64,000 bases of DNA from Planctomycetota bacterium (GCA_031254915.1 JAIRTL010000005.1:1-64000); one strand, 5' to 3'; numbered from the stretch's first letter, positions 51,863 through 61,106 are shown. Program-made: numbers and translations. Notes: generated from the sequence alone by a model not told the origin.

Positions 51863-52669
51863 ATGAAGGACATTCCGCTCGGCGCCATGCTTGAAACAGC
51901 CGTCATGGCGGCCAGGCGCGCCGGCGACATCCAGCGCGACCGCTTCGGCGGCGAGCTGCGCGTCCTCGCCTTGCTGGAGGGCGACATCAAGCTCGAGGCG
52001 GACCAGCTTTGCGAAGCTGCGATCATGGAGACGATACGCTCCCGCTTTCCGGACCACGCCGTCCTGGCGGAAGAGGGGGGCAAAACCGACGGCGCGGAAT
52101 TCATCTGGTACGTCGATCCGCTCGACGGCACGGTGAACTATTATTTCGGGATTCCGCATTTCTGCTCCACCCTCGCCTGCTATCGTCAATCGGCGGACGC
52201 CGCCGGTGGCCTCGGCGTGCCGGTGATCGGCGTCACCTATGCCGTCATGGAAGGGGGGCTGTATTGCGCCGCCGCCGGGCGGGGCGCGACCGCGAACGGC
52301 GTCGCGGCGCGGGTTCGCGAGGAAGAATCGCTCGAGGACGCGCTCGTCATCGCCGCGCTCGGAAATACGCCCGGAAAGCTCGTCTTCACGCGGCAGGTGA
52401 CGCTGGAACTGTCGAAGCGCATCCGCAAGACGAGGAACCTCGGCGCGGCGGCGCTCGACCTGGCGTATGTCGCGTCCGGAAAGGCCTCGGCGTTCGTCGA
52501 ATACGGCGTCAATCCTTGGGATGTGGCGGCGGGCGTCGCGCTCGTCGAGGCGGCGGGCGGCAAGGCGACGGTCCGGCCGATCCGCGGCCGGCTCGCGATC
52601 GTCGCTTCCGGACGAAACATTCACGACGAACTGGTCGACTCGCTGTCGTGGTACGATCCGGAGAAGTGA
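51863..52669 (+). CDS. Inositol monophosphatase family phosphatase
   Basis: 268 residues. Lithium-sensitive phosphatase fold: AEEGG for metal 1, WYVDPLDGTVNYYFGIPHF as the signature, and the late NPWDVAAGVALVEAAGG. It could act on inositol phosphate, fructose-1,6-bisphosphate, histidinol phosphate or 3'-phosphoadenosine phosphates; these cannot be separated by eye. A histidinol-phosphatase role beside an amino-acid operon is possible but unproven. 15 bases after ilvN, so it is probably the third gene of the operon. Confidence 0.88.
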   Translation: MKDIPLGAMLETAVMAARRAGDIQRDRFGGELRVLALLEGDIKLEADQLCEAAIMETIRSRFPDHAVLAEEGGKTDGAEFIWYVDPLDGTVNYYFGIPHFCSTLACYRQSADAAGGLGVPVIGVTYAVMEGGLYCAAAGRGATANGVAARVREEESLEDALVIAALGNTPGKLVFTRQVTLELSKRIRKTRNLGAAALDLAYVASGKASAFVEYGVNPWDVAAGVALVEAAGGKATVRPIRGRLAIVASGRNIHDELVDSLSWYDPEK

Positions 52670-52675
52670 AGCGCC

Positions 52676-52894
52676 ATGGGGAATGAAAAGCGGGGCCCGG
52701 CGCGTTTTTCGCGCTCGTCCTCCATCAGGGTGTTCGTGGATTCGACGCCGGCGAGCGCTTCCGGCGCCTGCGGCATCGGTTCGTACATGGGCGCGTATGA
52801 CGACACGGACGGCATCTTCATCGATCCCGACATCAGCTTCGCCGCTCCCGGGCCCAAGAGTCCGCCCCGATCGGGGGGGCTGCGGCTCCCATAA
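52676..52894 (+). CDS. Small open frame after the phosphatase gene, doubtful
   Basis: 72 codons, starting 6 bases after the previous stop. It is rich in Ser, Pro and Gly with an acidic centre (GAYDDTDGIFIDPDISF) and no recognised family. The close spacing is its only support; the composition would also suit a chance frame in GC-rich DNA. Confidence 0.3.
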   Translation: MGNEKRGPARFSRSSSIRVFVDSTPASASGACGIGSYMGAYDDTDGIFIDPDISFAAPGPKSPPRSGGLRLP

Positions 52895-53096
52895 TTCGGT
52901 TCCCTTCCATCCAGCCGCAAATTCGGTGCGGCTCCGGCGCAGCCGACGCGGCCGCGTTTTCCCGCCGCCGCATCGGCATGGCGAATGTCGGGGCGAGCGC
53001 GTCGCCGGGGTCCGGGAAGGCGAGCCTCCGGCGGCGCATGGCGTCCTTCGACTCGGGCTGGATCCGGCCGTCCGGGGCGCAGAGGTATGCGAGCGG

Positions 53097-53155
53097 TATG
53101 CGATGGGCAAGCCGAAATGCGCAGTTGGATATCCATTCAATTGCGCAAAACGCCC
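53097..53155 (-). repeat. R3 repeat, solo copy
   Basis: Read in reverse it gives TTTTGCGCAATTGAATGGAT, ATCCAACTGCGCATTTCGG and CTTGCCCATCGCATACC, aligned with the R3 blocks at 29345-29400 and 46958-47015. It defines R3 as an independent unit. The rest of 52895-53167 shows nothing recognised. Confidence 0.75.
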
Positions 53156-53167
53156 TATCGGCGTTGC

Positions 53168-53201
53168 AAAAAAAAGAGGGAGACCCTGAAAAAGGTCTCC
53201 C
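53168..53201 (-). terminator. Terminator of the etfBA unit
   Basis: Perfect 8-bp stem GGGAGACC / GGTCTCCC (53178-53185, 53194-53201), followed on the minus strand by TC and eight T. It lies 37 bases past the etfA stop. Confidence 0.93.
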
Positions 53202-53238
53202 CATGCGGCGCACGCCGATGTTTTTACAATAGGCGCCG

Positions 53239-54435
53239 TTACGCTTCGCCGCCGAGCTCGCGGATCATCGCGGGAACGACTTCGAAGACGTCGCCGACGA
53301 AGCCGTAGGTGGCGACGCCGAAGATCGGGGCGTCCCTGTCCTTGTTGATGGCGATGATGCGGTCGGAACTTTGCATGCCGACAAGGTGCTGCACCGCGCC
53401 GGATATGCCGCAGGCGATATAGAGCTTCGGCTGCACCGTCTTGCCGGTCTGCCCGACCTGGTGGCTGTACGGCATCCAGCCGGAGTCGACCGCCGCGCGC
53501 GACGAGCCGACCGCGCCGCCAAGCAGTTTGGCGAGTTTTTCAAGCATCCGGAAGGATTCCGGCCTTCCAAGGCCGCGACCGCCGGACACGATGATGTCGG
53601 CTTCGACCAGATTGACTGTTTCCGACAGCTCGGGCAGCCAGTCGAGGCGCCTGGTGCGCGACGCGGGGAGCTTTCCCTCGGCGCCGAGCTTTTCCACCTT
53701 GCCGCCGCGGCCGCCGTCCTTTTCCGCCGCCTGCATGACCTTGTGACGGACGGTGGACATCTGCGGGCGGTGCTTGGCGCAAAGAATGGAGGCCATGATG
53801 TTGCCGCCGAAGGCGGGGCGGGTCTGGAGAAGAAGTCGGTCGTCAGTGATATCGAGGCCGGTGCAGTCGGCGGTGAGGCCGGTGCGCACGGCGACGGCGA
53901 CGCGCGCCAGGAAACTGCGGCCGATCGCGGTCGCGCCGGCGAGGAAGATTTCCGGTTTTCTCCCGGCGATCAGGCCGGACACCACCTGCGCGTAGGGTTC
54001 GCTGGCGTAGTGCCTGAGTTCCGGGTCGTCGACCTGGATGACGCGGTCGACCGGGTATTCGAGGAGTTCACGGCACTGTTCGTCCATGTCGTGGCCGAGC
54101 ACGAGGACGGAAAGGGGTACGCCGAGCTTGTCCGCGAGTTCCCTGCCCTTGCCGATAAGTTCGTGCACCACACCCTGGACGACGCCGTCGATCTGTTCGC
54201 CGAAGACCCAGACGCCCTTGTAGTCGGCGAGGTTGACGGCGGCCTCTTTCTCCGCCTTGACGAGGGAGATGGCGTCGAACTTGCACGACGGCGCGCAGGC
54301 ACCGCAGAAGGTGCAGTTGACGTTGACGACGGCGAGCTTGCCGTCCATTTCCAGGGCGCCGAAGGGGCAGGTCTTGACGCAGACCCGGCAGCCGACGCAT
54401 TTTTTCGGGTTGATGAGAAGGGCATTGTCGGACAT
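53239..54435 (-). CDS. etfA: Electron transfer flavoprotein alpha with N-terminal 2[4Fe-4S] ferredoxin domain
   Basis: 398 residues. An added N-terminal ferredoxin domain (about 5-60) has two CxxCxxCxxxC clusters (C13, C16, C19, C23 and C41, C44, C47, C51). The normal EtfA follows, with the FAD domain signature SGGRGLGRPESF and SSRAAVDSGWMPYSHQVGQTGKTVQPKLYIACGISG-type sequence in the C-terminal third. Ferredoxin-fused EtfA is known from caffeyl-CoA reductase-type bifurcating complexes of anaerobes. The ATG at 54435 has AAGGAT at 6 bases. With etfB and an acyl-CoA dehydrogenase upstream, this suggests NADH-linked ferredoxin reduction coupled to enoyl-CoA reduction (inference). Confidence 0.93.
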   Translation of the reverse strand: MSDNALLINPKKCVGCRVCVKTCPFGALEMDGKLAVVNVNCTFCGACAPSCKFDAISLVKAEKEAAVNLADYKGVWVFGEQIDGVVQGVVHELIGKGRELADKLGVPLSVLVLGHDMDEQCRELLEYPVDRVIQVDDPELRHYASEPYAQVVSGLIAGRKPEIFLAGATAIGRSFLARVAVAVRTGLTADCTGLDITDDRLLLQTRPAFGGNIMASILCAKHRPQMSTVRHKVMQAAEKDGGRGGKVEKLGAEGKLPASRTRRLDWLPELSETVNLVEADIIVSGGRGLGRPESFRMLEKLAKLLGGAVGSSRAAVDSGWMPYSHQVGQTGKTVQPKLYIACGISGAVQHLVGMQSSDRIIAINKDRDAPIFGVATYGFVGDVFEVVPAMIRELGGEA

Positions 54436-54490
54436 GGAAGATCCTTGGTTTTGTACGTATGCGAAACGAGACAAAGTCGGGGCGCTTCTC

Positions 54491-55279
54491 CTACGCGATC
54501 CGCAGTTCCTTGATTTTCGCGATCAGAATCTTCGCGGCGTCGCCGGCTGTCTCGGCCTCGATCATCTCGCCGCCGGAGCGGCGCGGCGGGCTGAAGATGC
54601 GGTTGACCGCGGTCGGGGATCCCTTGAGGCCGATTTTTTCCGGATCGGCGTCGATCGCCTTTTCGTCCCAGATCGTGATTTCCGCTTTTTTGGCGCGCAT
54701 CTTGCCCTTGAACGACGGCAGGCGCGGTTCATTGATTTCCTTGACGACCGTGAGAACGGCGGGAAGCCGGACCTCGAGCACCTCCTTGCCCGTTTCCATC
54801 AGGCATTCGACGACCGCCCCGCCTTTTTCGATTTCGCGGATCTTCGAGACGTAGCAGGCCTGGGGCCAGTCGAGGTGGCAGGAGATGCCGGGGCCGACCT
54901 GCGCCGTGTCGCCGTCGATCGCCTGTTTGCCGGCGAGGACGACGTCGGGCCGGAGCTTGCGCATGGCCTGCGCCAGCGTCAAGCTGGTCGCCCAGGTGTC
55001 GGCGCCGGCAAAGGCGCGGCTGCAGAGAAGGACGGCTTCGTCGGCGCCGACCGAGATGGCTTCACGGAGCGCGGCGTCGGCCTGCGGCGGCCCCATCGTC
55101 ACCACCGTCACCTTGCCTTCGCCGAGACGCTCCCTGATGCGCACTCCCTCCTCGATCGCGTAGGCGTCGAAGGGGTTGATGATGGATTCGACCCCGTCGC
55201 GCACAAGGGTGTTCGTCTCCGGATTGATCCGGACCTCGGTCGTGTCCGGCACCTGCTTGATGCACACTACGATATGCAA
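54491..55279 (-). CDS. etfB: Electron transfer flavoprotein beta
   Basis: 262 residues from a TTG start. HIVVCIKQVPDTTEVRINPET is the normal EtfB N-terminus; AKGDGKVTVVTMGPP-like GEGKVTVVTMGPPQADAALREAISVGADEAVLL and GKQAIDGDTAQVGP bind the nucleotide/flavin. TTG 55279 is preferred to the ATG at 55294 because AAGGAG lies 6 bases before it and the family starts here. Bifurcating EtfB binds FAD and NADH in this half. Pairs with etfA 55 bases downstream. Confidence 0.94.
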   Translation of the reverse strand: MHIVVCIKQVPDTTEVRINPETNTLVRDGVESIINPFDAYAIEEGVRIRERLGEGKVTVVTMGPPQADAALREAISVGADEAVLLCSRAFAGADTWATSLTLAQAMRKLRPDVVLAGKQAIDGDTAQVGPGISCHLDWPQACYVSKIREIEKGGAVVECLMETGKEVLEVRLPAVLTVVKEINEPRLPSFKGKMRAKKAEITIWDEKAIDADPEKIGLKGSPTAVNRIFSPPRRSGGEMIEAETAGDAAKILIAKIKELRIA

Positions 55280-55328
55280 GGTTGACTCCTTCATCTGGGC
55301 ATCCGTTGGCCGGTTCTCCAGTCATTAC

Positions 55329-55430
55329 GGTGTGTTCGCAAATAGTTGATCTTTCCCCGGCGCGTTTTCGGTTGGCGCAGTCGAGCCCGAAAACGCGACA
55401 GCGAGGCCAATCATTTCCGAAAACGCGCCA
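55329..55430 (-). repeat. R2 repeat, solo copy
   Basis: In reverse it reads GCGTTTTCGGAAATGATTGG, CCTCGCTGTCGCGTTTTCGG, GCTCGACTGCGCC, ACCGAAAACGCGCCGGGG, AAAGATCAAC, matching 29238-29337 over about 100 bases. The 299-bp gap between etfB and the acyl-CoA dehydrogenase gene holds little else. Confidence 0.82.
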
Positions 55431-55578
55431 GGGGCGAAAGCGGGAATCCGCTCCGATCGCCTTGCCGCCGCGCGTAGATAGCCGCGGCGCGGCGGACGCG
55501 GGAGGCGGATCCTGAATGGGAAAAAATCCGCGCCGGCCGACGGGTTCGCGTGGTTCCGGCCGGAAAGAAACAGCCGAC

Positions 55579-56739
55579 TTACTTGCGCGCCGCCTCCTTG
55601 ATGAGCGCCAGGGCGATCTCGTCGCGCTGGATCTGGTTGGTGCCCTCGTAGATCTGGGTGATCTTGGCGTCGCGGGCGTACTTTTCGATCGGGTATTCCT
55701 TGGTGTAGCCGACGCCGCCGAAGACCTGGATGGCGTCGATGGCGACCTTCATCGCCACATCGGAGGCGAAGCACTTGGCCATGGCGGAGGGGCCGGTGGG
55801 GCGTTTGGCGCCGGAATCGATCCAGCGGGCGGTGGCGTAGATGAGGGCGCGGGCGGCCTCGACCTGCATGGCCATGTCGGCGAGCATCCACTGCAAGCCC
55901 TGGTTGGCGATGATCGGCCGGCCGAACTGCTTGCGCTGACGGGCGTATTCGACCGCCAGCTCGAGCGCGCCGGCGGCGATCCCAAGCGCCTGGGAGCCGA
56001 CGCCCGGACGGGAGTTGTCGAAGGTCTTCATGGCGGTCATGAACCCGGAACCCTCGCGGCCGAGCATGTTGGCGGCGGGAACGCGGCAGTCCTGGAAGAT
56101 GAGTTCGCGCGTCGCCGAGGCGCGGATGCCCATCTTGTCCTCCTTTTTGCCGAACTCGAAGCCGGGCATGCCTTTCTCGAGCACGAAGCAGGAGCAGCCG
56201 CGCGCACCCTTGTTTTTGTCGGTCATGGCGAAGATGGAGTAGATTTCCGCCTCGCCGCCGTTGGTGATGAACATCTTCGAACCGTTGATGATGTAGTCGC
56301 CGCCGTCCTTGACGGCGGTGGTGCGCATCGACGCCGCGTCGGATCCGGCGTCGGATTCGGTGATCCCGAAGGCGGCGAGCGTGCCCGAGGCGACCTTGGG
56401 AAGCCAGCGCTGTTTCTGTTCATCGCCGCCGGAGAGGATGATCGGCAGCGTTCCGAGCGCGCTGCCGGCGAAGGCGAGGGAGATGCCGCCGCAGGCCTTG
56501 GAGAGCTCCTCCGTGACCAGGCACATGTTCATGATCGGGGTGTCGCCGGAGCAGCCGCCGTATTCCTCGGGGATGTAGACGCCGGTGAGGTCGGCGTCGG
56601 CGATGGCCTTGAAGACGTCGTTGGGGAAGGTCTGGTTCTCGTCGTACTCGGCGCGCACCGGAACGATCTTCTTTTCGGCGATCTCCTTTGCCGTCTCCAC
56701 CATCATTTGCTGTTCTTCGGTCAGAAAATACTCAAGCAT
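55579..56739 (-). CDS. Acyl-CoA dehydrogenase (butyryl-CoA dehydrogenase type)
   Basis: 386 residues. MLEYFLTEEQQMMVETAKEIAEKKI is a bacterial short-chain dehydrogenase start; FGITESDAGSDAASM and ITNGGEAEIY line the FAD/substrate site; QIYEGTNQIQRDEIALALI carries the catalytic Glu. AGGAG lies 7 bases before the ATG. With EtfAB next to it, the likely role is enoyl-CoA reduction with electron bifurcation, as in butyrate or other fermentations, but beta-oxidation is possible. Confidence 0.94.
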   Translation of the reverse strand: MLEYFLTEEQQMMVETAKEIAEKKIVPVRAEYDENQTFPNDVFKAIADADLTGVYIPEEYGGCSGDTPIMNMCLVTEELSKACGGISLAFAGSALGTLPIILSGGDEQKQRWLPKVASGTLAAFGITESDAGSDAASMRTTAVKDGGDYIINGSKMFITNGGEAEIYSIFAMTDKNKGARGCSCFVLEKGMPGFEFGKKEDKMGIRASATRELIFQDCRVPAANMLGREGSGFMTAMKTFDNSRPGVGSQALGIAAGALELAVEYARQRKQFGRPIIANQGLQWMLADMAMQVEAARALIYATARWIDSGAKRPTGPSAMAKCFASDVAMKVAIDAIQVFGGVGYTKEYPIEKYARDAKITQIYEGTNQIQRDEIALALIKEAARK

Positions 56740-56834
56740 TCGTGTCTCCTCTCGCTGTCGCGTTTCGTTCCGGCCCGTCGGGCGCACCCGATGAATCCGC
56801 GAAAAAAGTCTTTATTCACGCGCTTTCAGTGACG

Positions 56835-56863
56835 CCGCCCGCCGATTCATTCGCGGCGGGCGG
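56835..56863. other. Strong GC hairpin between fabF and the acyl-CoA dehydrogenase gene
   Basis: Perfect 10-bp stem CCGCCCGCCG / CGGCGGGCGG with a 9-base loop. There is no T-run on either side, so it is not a typical Rho-independent terminator. It may stabilise or process the mRNA between fabF and the dehydrogenase. Confidence 0.5.
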
Positions 56864-56912
56864 GTGTATTGTTCAAAATTCCCCAGGCAAGCCGGGCCGA
56901 GGCCCGGGGCGC

Positions 56913-58163
56913 TCAATCCTCGTACCTGCCGAAGCAGATGGTGGCGTTATGGCCTCCGAAGCCGAGGTTGTTGGACAAGGCATACCTGATGTCCCGCCGT
57001 TTCGCCGCGTTCGGCGTGACGTCGATTTCGCACTCGGGATCGGGGACGAACTGGTTGATGGTCGGCGGCACGACGCCGGTGTCGATCGCCTTGACGGTGA
57101 AGATGGCCTCGATCGCGCCGGCTGCGCCGAGCAGATGGCCGGTATGGCCTTTGGTGGAGCTCACCGCCACCTTGATGTCGGGGCCAAACACCTTCTTGAT
57201 GGCCAGGGCCTCGGTGCGGTCGTTGTACAGGGTCGAGGTGCCGTGGGCGTTCATGTAGTCGATGTCGCCCGGAGCGAGGTCCGAGTCGGCGATCGCTTTC
57301 GCGAAGGCGCGCGCCGCGCCGTCGCCCGTTTCCTCGGGGGCGGTGATGTGGAAGGCGTCGTCGGTGAAGCCGTAGCCAAGCACCTCGGCGTAAATGGCGG
57401 CGCCGCGCGTTTTCGCGTGTTCGAGCTCCTCGAAAACGAGACTGCCCGCACCCTCGCCCATGACGAAGCCGTCGCGCTCCTTGTCGAATGGACGGGAGGC
57501 GGTTTTGGGGTCGTCGTTCCTGAGGGACAGGGCGCCCATGGTGGCGAAGGCGCCCAGGCCGAGGATGGAGATCGCCGCCTCGGAGCCGCCGGTGACGACG
57601 ATGTCCGCCTCGTCGTGCTGAATGTGGCGCAGCGCGAGGCCGAGCGCGTGGGTGGCGCTGGCGCAGGCGGAGACGGTGGCGTAGTTGATCCCGCGCAGGC
57701 CGAACTCGATGGCGATCTGGCCGGGGGCGGCGTTGATCATGAGAAGCGGTATCGTGAAGGGACTGATGCGGCGCGGTCCCTTCTTGACGAAGCGCATGTA
57801 TTGTTCCTCGATCGACATGATGCCGCCGATGCCGGAACCATAGACGCAGCCGGCGCGCTCGGAGTCGAACGCCGCGCCGGAAAGGCCGGATTGTTCGAAG
57901 GCCATGCGCGTCGCCGCCATGGCGAAATGCACGAACCTGTCGGCGCGCTTCGCCTCCTTCGCGTCCATGTACCCGGTGGGATCGAAGTCTTTGACTTCAT
58001 TGGCGAAATGAACGTCGAAATCGGCGTGGTCGAACAGGGTGATGACGTCGGCGCCGGCAGAACCGGCGACGATGGCGTCCCAGGTCGTTTCCAGATCATT
58101 GCCGACCGGCGTGACGCAGCCCATACCGGTAACGACGACTCGGCGCTTTGAAGCGTCGGGCAT
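56913..58163 (-). CDS. fabF: 3-oxoacyl-ACP synthase II
   Basis: 416 residues. Elongating condensing enzyme of fatty-acid synthesis. RRVVVTGMGCVTPVGNDLE start; catalytic Cys in VSACASATHALG; His residues in NAHGTSTLYNDRTE and KGHTGHLLGAAGAIE; GFGGHNAT end. All Cys-His-His residues are intact. AAAGGAAA precedes the ATG. Downstream of acpP by about 180 bases of GC-rich sequence with no recognised feature. Confidence 0.97.
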   Translation of the reverse strand: MPDASKRRVVVTGMGCVTPVGNDLETTWDAIVAGSAGADVITLFDHADFDVHFANEVKDFDPTGYMDAKEAKRADRFVHFAMAATRMAFEQSGLSGAAFDSERAGCVYGSGIGGIMSIEEQYMRFVKKGPRRISPFTIPLLMINAAPGQIAIEFGLRGINYATVSACASATHALGLALRHIQHDEADIVVTGGSEAAISILGLGAFATMGALSLRNDDPKTASRPFDKERDGFVMGEGAGSLVFEELEHAKTRGAAIYAEVLGYGFTDDAFHITAPEETGDGAARAFAKAIADSDLAPGDIDYMNAHGTSTLYNDRTEALAIKKVFGPDIKVAVSSTKGHTGHLLGAAGAIEAIFTVKAIDTGVVPPTINQFVPDPECEIDVTPNAAKRRDIRYALSNNLGFGGHNATICFGRYED

Positions 58164-58345
58164 CCGCTATTTCCTTTCCTGAGTGGCTTCGGCGCGATTC
58201 CGGCGCCGGGATGCGCCGGGCGGGCCCGGCACATCCCGGTTCGCGGGAGGCGGCGGGCGCTTGGCGCTCCGGGACGTCGGCTTATGTCGCGACCGTCCGG
58301 CCCGGAGAGCGCGCCCGTCGGATCCAGCCGGGGGGCTCGACCCGA

Positions 58346-58594
58346 TCAGCCATTGACTTTGCCGTAGATGAAATCGACGGCGGCGTTGACAGTGCGGATA
58401 CCCTGTTCGTTCTCGGGAATTTCGAGATCGAACTCGTCCTCGAATTCCATGACCAGTTCGGCGATGTCCAAGGAATCGGCGCCAAGGTCTTCGACGAAAG
58501 CCGATTCATTCTTGACCTGGTCGCGGCTGACCTTCAGCTGATCGCAGGTGATGTCGATGACCTTTTCCTTGATTTCGTCGCGGCTCATGCTCAT
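58346..58594 (-). CDS. acpP: Acyl carrier protein
   Basis: 82 residues, acidic. The phosphopantetheine site is DLGADSLD with Ser41; [20 protein letters not shown] completes the recognition helices. It carries acyl chains between Fab enzymes. AAGGG lies 9-10 bases before the first ATG; a second ATG two codons later is possible. A separate promoter lies upstream, so acpP may be transcribed more than its neighbours. Confidence 0.97.
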   Translation of the reverse strand: MSMSRDEIKEKVIDITCDQLKVSRDQVKNESAFVEDLGADSLDIAELVMEFEDEFDLEIPENEQGIRTVNAAVDFIYGKVNG

Positions 58595-58714
58595 GACCGT
58601 GTCCCTTCTAAAACCGTAATGTGAACGCTTTCAAGCGGTGAATTGCCTCCGCCCGTCCTGTGACAATTACCCCTCCCATGCCAACGGCGAAGCCGCGCAT
58701 GGATGCGATTCCGC

Positions 58715-58745
58715 TCTATAAAAGCGAAAACGCAAAAAAATACAA
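58715..58745 (-). promoter_or_regulatory. Candidate promoter of acpP
   Basis: Minus strand TTGTAT (58745-58740), about 19 bases of T-rich spacer, TATAGA (58720-58715), in the otherwise GC-rich fabG-acpP gap. Spacing is slightly long. Confidence 0.4.
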
Positions 58746-58787
58746 GCATTTTCCGAAAAGAAATGCCGTCCGCGCGGGACGTACCGA

Positions 58788-59525
58788 TTACATGACCATC
58801 CCGCCGTCGATATTGATAGTCTGTCCCGTGATGTACCGCGCCCTGTCGGAGGCGAGAAAGGCGACCGCGTCGGCGACATCGTCGGGCGTTCCCAGTTCGC
58901 CGAGCGGAATCATGCTTTGCAGCCTGCCGCGCTGCTCGTCCGACAGCTTGTCCGTCATGGCGGTGCGAATGAAGCCGGGCGCGACGGCGTTGACGCGCAC
59001 GCCGCGCGCGGCGAATTCGCGCGCCGAGGTTTTCGTCAAGCCGATGACGCCGGCCTTGGAGGCGGAGTAGTTGGCCTGGCCGGCATTCCCCATGACGCCG
59101 ACGACGGACGCGATGTTGACGATTGAGCCCTTCCTGGCCTTGAGCATGACGCGAGCGACCGCCTTGGTGCAGATCCACACCCCCTTGAGGTTGATGGAGA
59201 GCACCAAGTCCCAATCCTCTTCCTTCATCCGGATAAGCAGTCCGTCGCGGGTTACGCCGGCGTTGTTGACGAGGATGTCGATGCCGCCGAATTCCTTGAC
59301 CGCCGCGTCGAGGGCCGCTTCAACCGACGCTTCCCTCGTCACGTCGGCGGCGGCGCCGAGCGTCTTGACGCCGTGATTCCTGGCGATGGCGTCGGCGGTC
59401 GCCCTGGCCTGGTCCTCGAGAACGTCCCAGATTATGATGTTGGCGCCCATTTTCGCCAGCAGCTTGGCGATCGACTCGCCGATGCCGCGCGCGCCTCCGG
59501 TGATGACGGCGGTTTTTCCCCGCAT
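58788..59525 (-). CDS. fabG: 3-oxoacyl-ACP reductase
   Basis: 245 residues, short-chain dehydrogenase. [19 protein letters not shown] binds [24 protein letters not shown] is the FabG-specific stretch; Ser in [15 protein letters not shown] and YSASKAG supply the catalytic Ser-Tyr-Lys; ends [13 protein letters not shown]. Lies between fabD (45 bases upstream) and acpP in the classic fabD-fabG-acpP-fabF order. Confidence 0.97.
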   Translation of the reverse strand: MRGKTAVITGGARGIGESIAKLLAKMGANIIIWDVLEDQARATADAIARNHGVKTLGAAADVTREASVEAALDAAVKEFGGIDILVNNAGVTRDGLLIRMKEEDWDLVLSINLKGVWICTKAVARVMLKARKGSIVNIASVVGVMGNAGQANYSASKAGVIGLTKTSAREFAARGVRVNAVAPGFIRTAMTDKLSDEQRGRLQSMIPLGELGTPDDVADAVAFLASDRARYITGQTINIDGGMVM

Positions 59526-59570
59526 GACGACTCCTTGAACGACAAGTATGAATTACGCATTTTGTTTGTT

Positions 59571-60506
59571 TCACTGGTCCGGGAGCGCCTCGATGTCGGC
59601 GAGGGTGTTGATGGGGGTTGCCCGCGCTTCCGGCGCTATCCGCTTCATGAGCCCTGTCAGCACTTTGCCGGGGCCGATTTCGAAAAAGCGCGTATCCCCC
59701 ATGCCGACGATAAGCCTCGCGCTCTGTTCCCAGCGTACCGGCGACGTGAGCTGCCGGGCGAGCGAGTCGCGGATATCCTCGGGATCGACAAGAGCCTTGG
59801 CGTCGGCGTTGTTCACGAATTTGGCCATCGGACGGCGGAACGAGGTCTCGGCGAGCGCCCTTTCGAGCCCTTCCCGCGCCTTGGCCATGAACGGCGAGTG
59901 GAAGGCGCCGGAAACGTTCAGGCGCATGACCCGGCGCGCGCCAGCCTCCCTGAAGGCGGCCTCCGCCGCGTCGAGGCCGGCGGCGTCTCCGGAGACGGCG
60001 ACCTGGCCGGGGCTGTTGTAGTTCGCGGGGTATACGCGCCCGAGACCGTCGGAAACGATCTTCGCGCACGCCTCCTCCACCGCCGGGCCTTCAAGCCCGA
60101 TCACCGAGGCCATGCCGGTATGTTCGCCGCGCGCGGACGCCTCCATCAATTCCCCGCGCCGGCGGACGAGCCTGACGGCGTCGGCGAAATCGACCGATTC
60201 GAGGGCGGTAAGCGCGGTGTATTCGCCGAGGGACAGCCCGGCCGCGCCGGTGATGCGGATCTGCCGCCGCTCGCGGAGCGCGTCGAGGAGCGCCATCGAG
60301 GCGACGAAAAGCGCCGGTTGGCAGTTCTCCGTTCTCGCGAGCGTCGCTTCGTCCTCCTCGAAGGTCATCCTGGCGAGGTCGAAGCCGAGTATTTCCGACG
60401 CCTCCTCGAACAGCGCGACGGCGTGGCCGCCGGCGTCGTATGCGTCCTTGGCCATGCCGACGACCTGCGCGCCCTGGCCGGGAAACAAAAGAAAACCGTT
60501 AAGCAT
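59571..60506 (-). CDS. fabD: Malonyl-CoA:ACP transacylase
   Basis: 311 residues. NGFLLFPGQGAQVVGMAKD start; the serine nucleophile is in GLSLGEYTAL and the His in GAFHSPFM; QLTSPVRWEQS near the end is typical. It loads malonyl onto ACP. The ATG at 60506 fits the family start; a TTG four codons upstream with GGGAAA before it is an alternative. No fabH precedes it. The 190 bases up to the lipoprotein gene show nothing recognised. Confidence 0.96.
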   Translation of the reverse strand: MLNGFLLFPGQGAQVVGMAKDAYDAGGHAVALFEEASEILGFDLARMTFEEDEATLARTENCQPALFVASMALLDALRERRQIRITGAAGLSLGEYTALTALESVDFADAVRLVRRRGELMEASARGEHTGMASVIGLEGPAVEEACAKIVSDGLGRVYPANYNSPGQVAVSGDAAGLDAAEAAFREAGARRVMRLNVSGAFHSPFMAKAREGLERALAETSFRRPMAKFVNNADAKALVDPEDIRDSLARQLTSPVRWEQSARLIVGMGDTRFFEIGPGKVLTGLMKRIAPEARATPINTLADIEALPDQ

Positions 60507-60698
60507 GGTTAGCGCCAATCAAACTGTTTCCCGCTGAAAGCGTTCCAACGTTCTTCGCGCTTCCCCGCCCACGGCGCCCCGACCGCCCTGGGGGCGATGG
60601 ACGCGGTGGGAGAACGAAAACTTTCAACCGGAATAGGTTGTGAAGCAATCGGCCGGCCGCGCAAGCGGCGCGCGGCGCGCCGAAATATCAGACGCGCG

Positions 60699-60872
60699 TC
60701 AGTTCACCGAGCAATCCGCGCAGTTTCCCGGAAGCGAGCCGCCAGCGCCATAATGCGCCGTGCCGCTTCCGATCGAACCCATGCCGCTTTCCGTTTGCGC
60801 GCCGTCGTCGCATCCGGCGGCGAAAAGAAGAAGAAAACCCAGCGCCAAGACTGTTACGGCGTATTTGATCAT
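60699..60872 (-). CDS. Small predicted lipoprotein
   Basis: 57 residues. A short basic start (MIKYAV), a hydrophobic core and the lipobox LLFAAGC with the lipidated cysteine near residue 19. The mature 38 residues are Gly/Ser rich (SGMGSIGSGTAHYGAGGS) and end with a CADC pair. No family recognised. The ribosome binding site is weak. It lies between fabD and the hpt terminator, so it has its own promoter or is read into fabD. Confidence 0.5.
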   Translation of the reverse strand: MIKYAVTVLALGFLLLFAAGCDDGAQTESGMGSIGSGTAHYGAGGSLPGNCADCSVN

Positions 60873-60981
60873 CGGAAACCGCCAATCGGGAAAACAAGAA
60901 TACGGGACGCACCCCTCCACCGTTTCCGCAATTTGCGAAAACACGGCGTCAATTTTAGCCGAAACTATGGCGAAAGGGAAG

Positions 60982-61016
60982 AAAAAACCGCGATCCGCTT
61001 CGCTTTGCCGAAGCGG
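60982..61016 (-). terminator. Terminator downstream of hpt
   Basis: Perfect 8-bp stem CCGCTTCG / CGAAGCGG (60995-61002, 61009-61016), then ATCGCGG and six T on the minus strand. It lies about 90 bases past hpt. Confidence 0.55.
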
Positions 61017-61106
61017 GCCCTGAGGATGGACGGAAAAGGCGTCGGCCTCCTTTTCCCGTCATGGAACGCCGGATTGGCGGACATGTTGCGGGAATACGGC
61101 GTCAAA

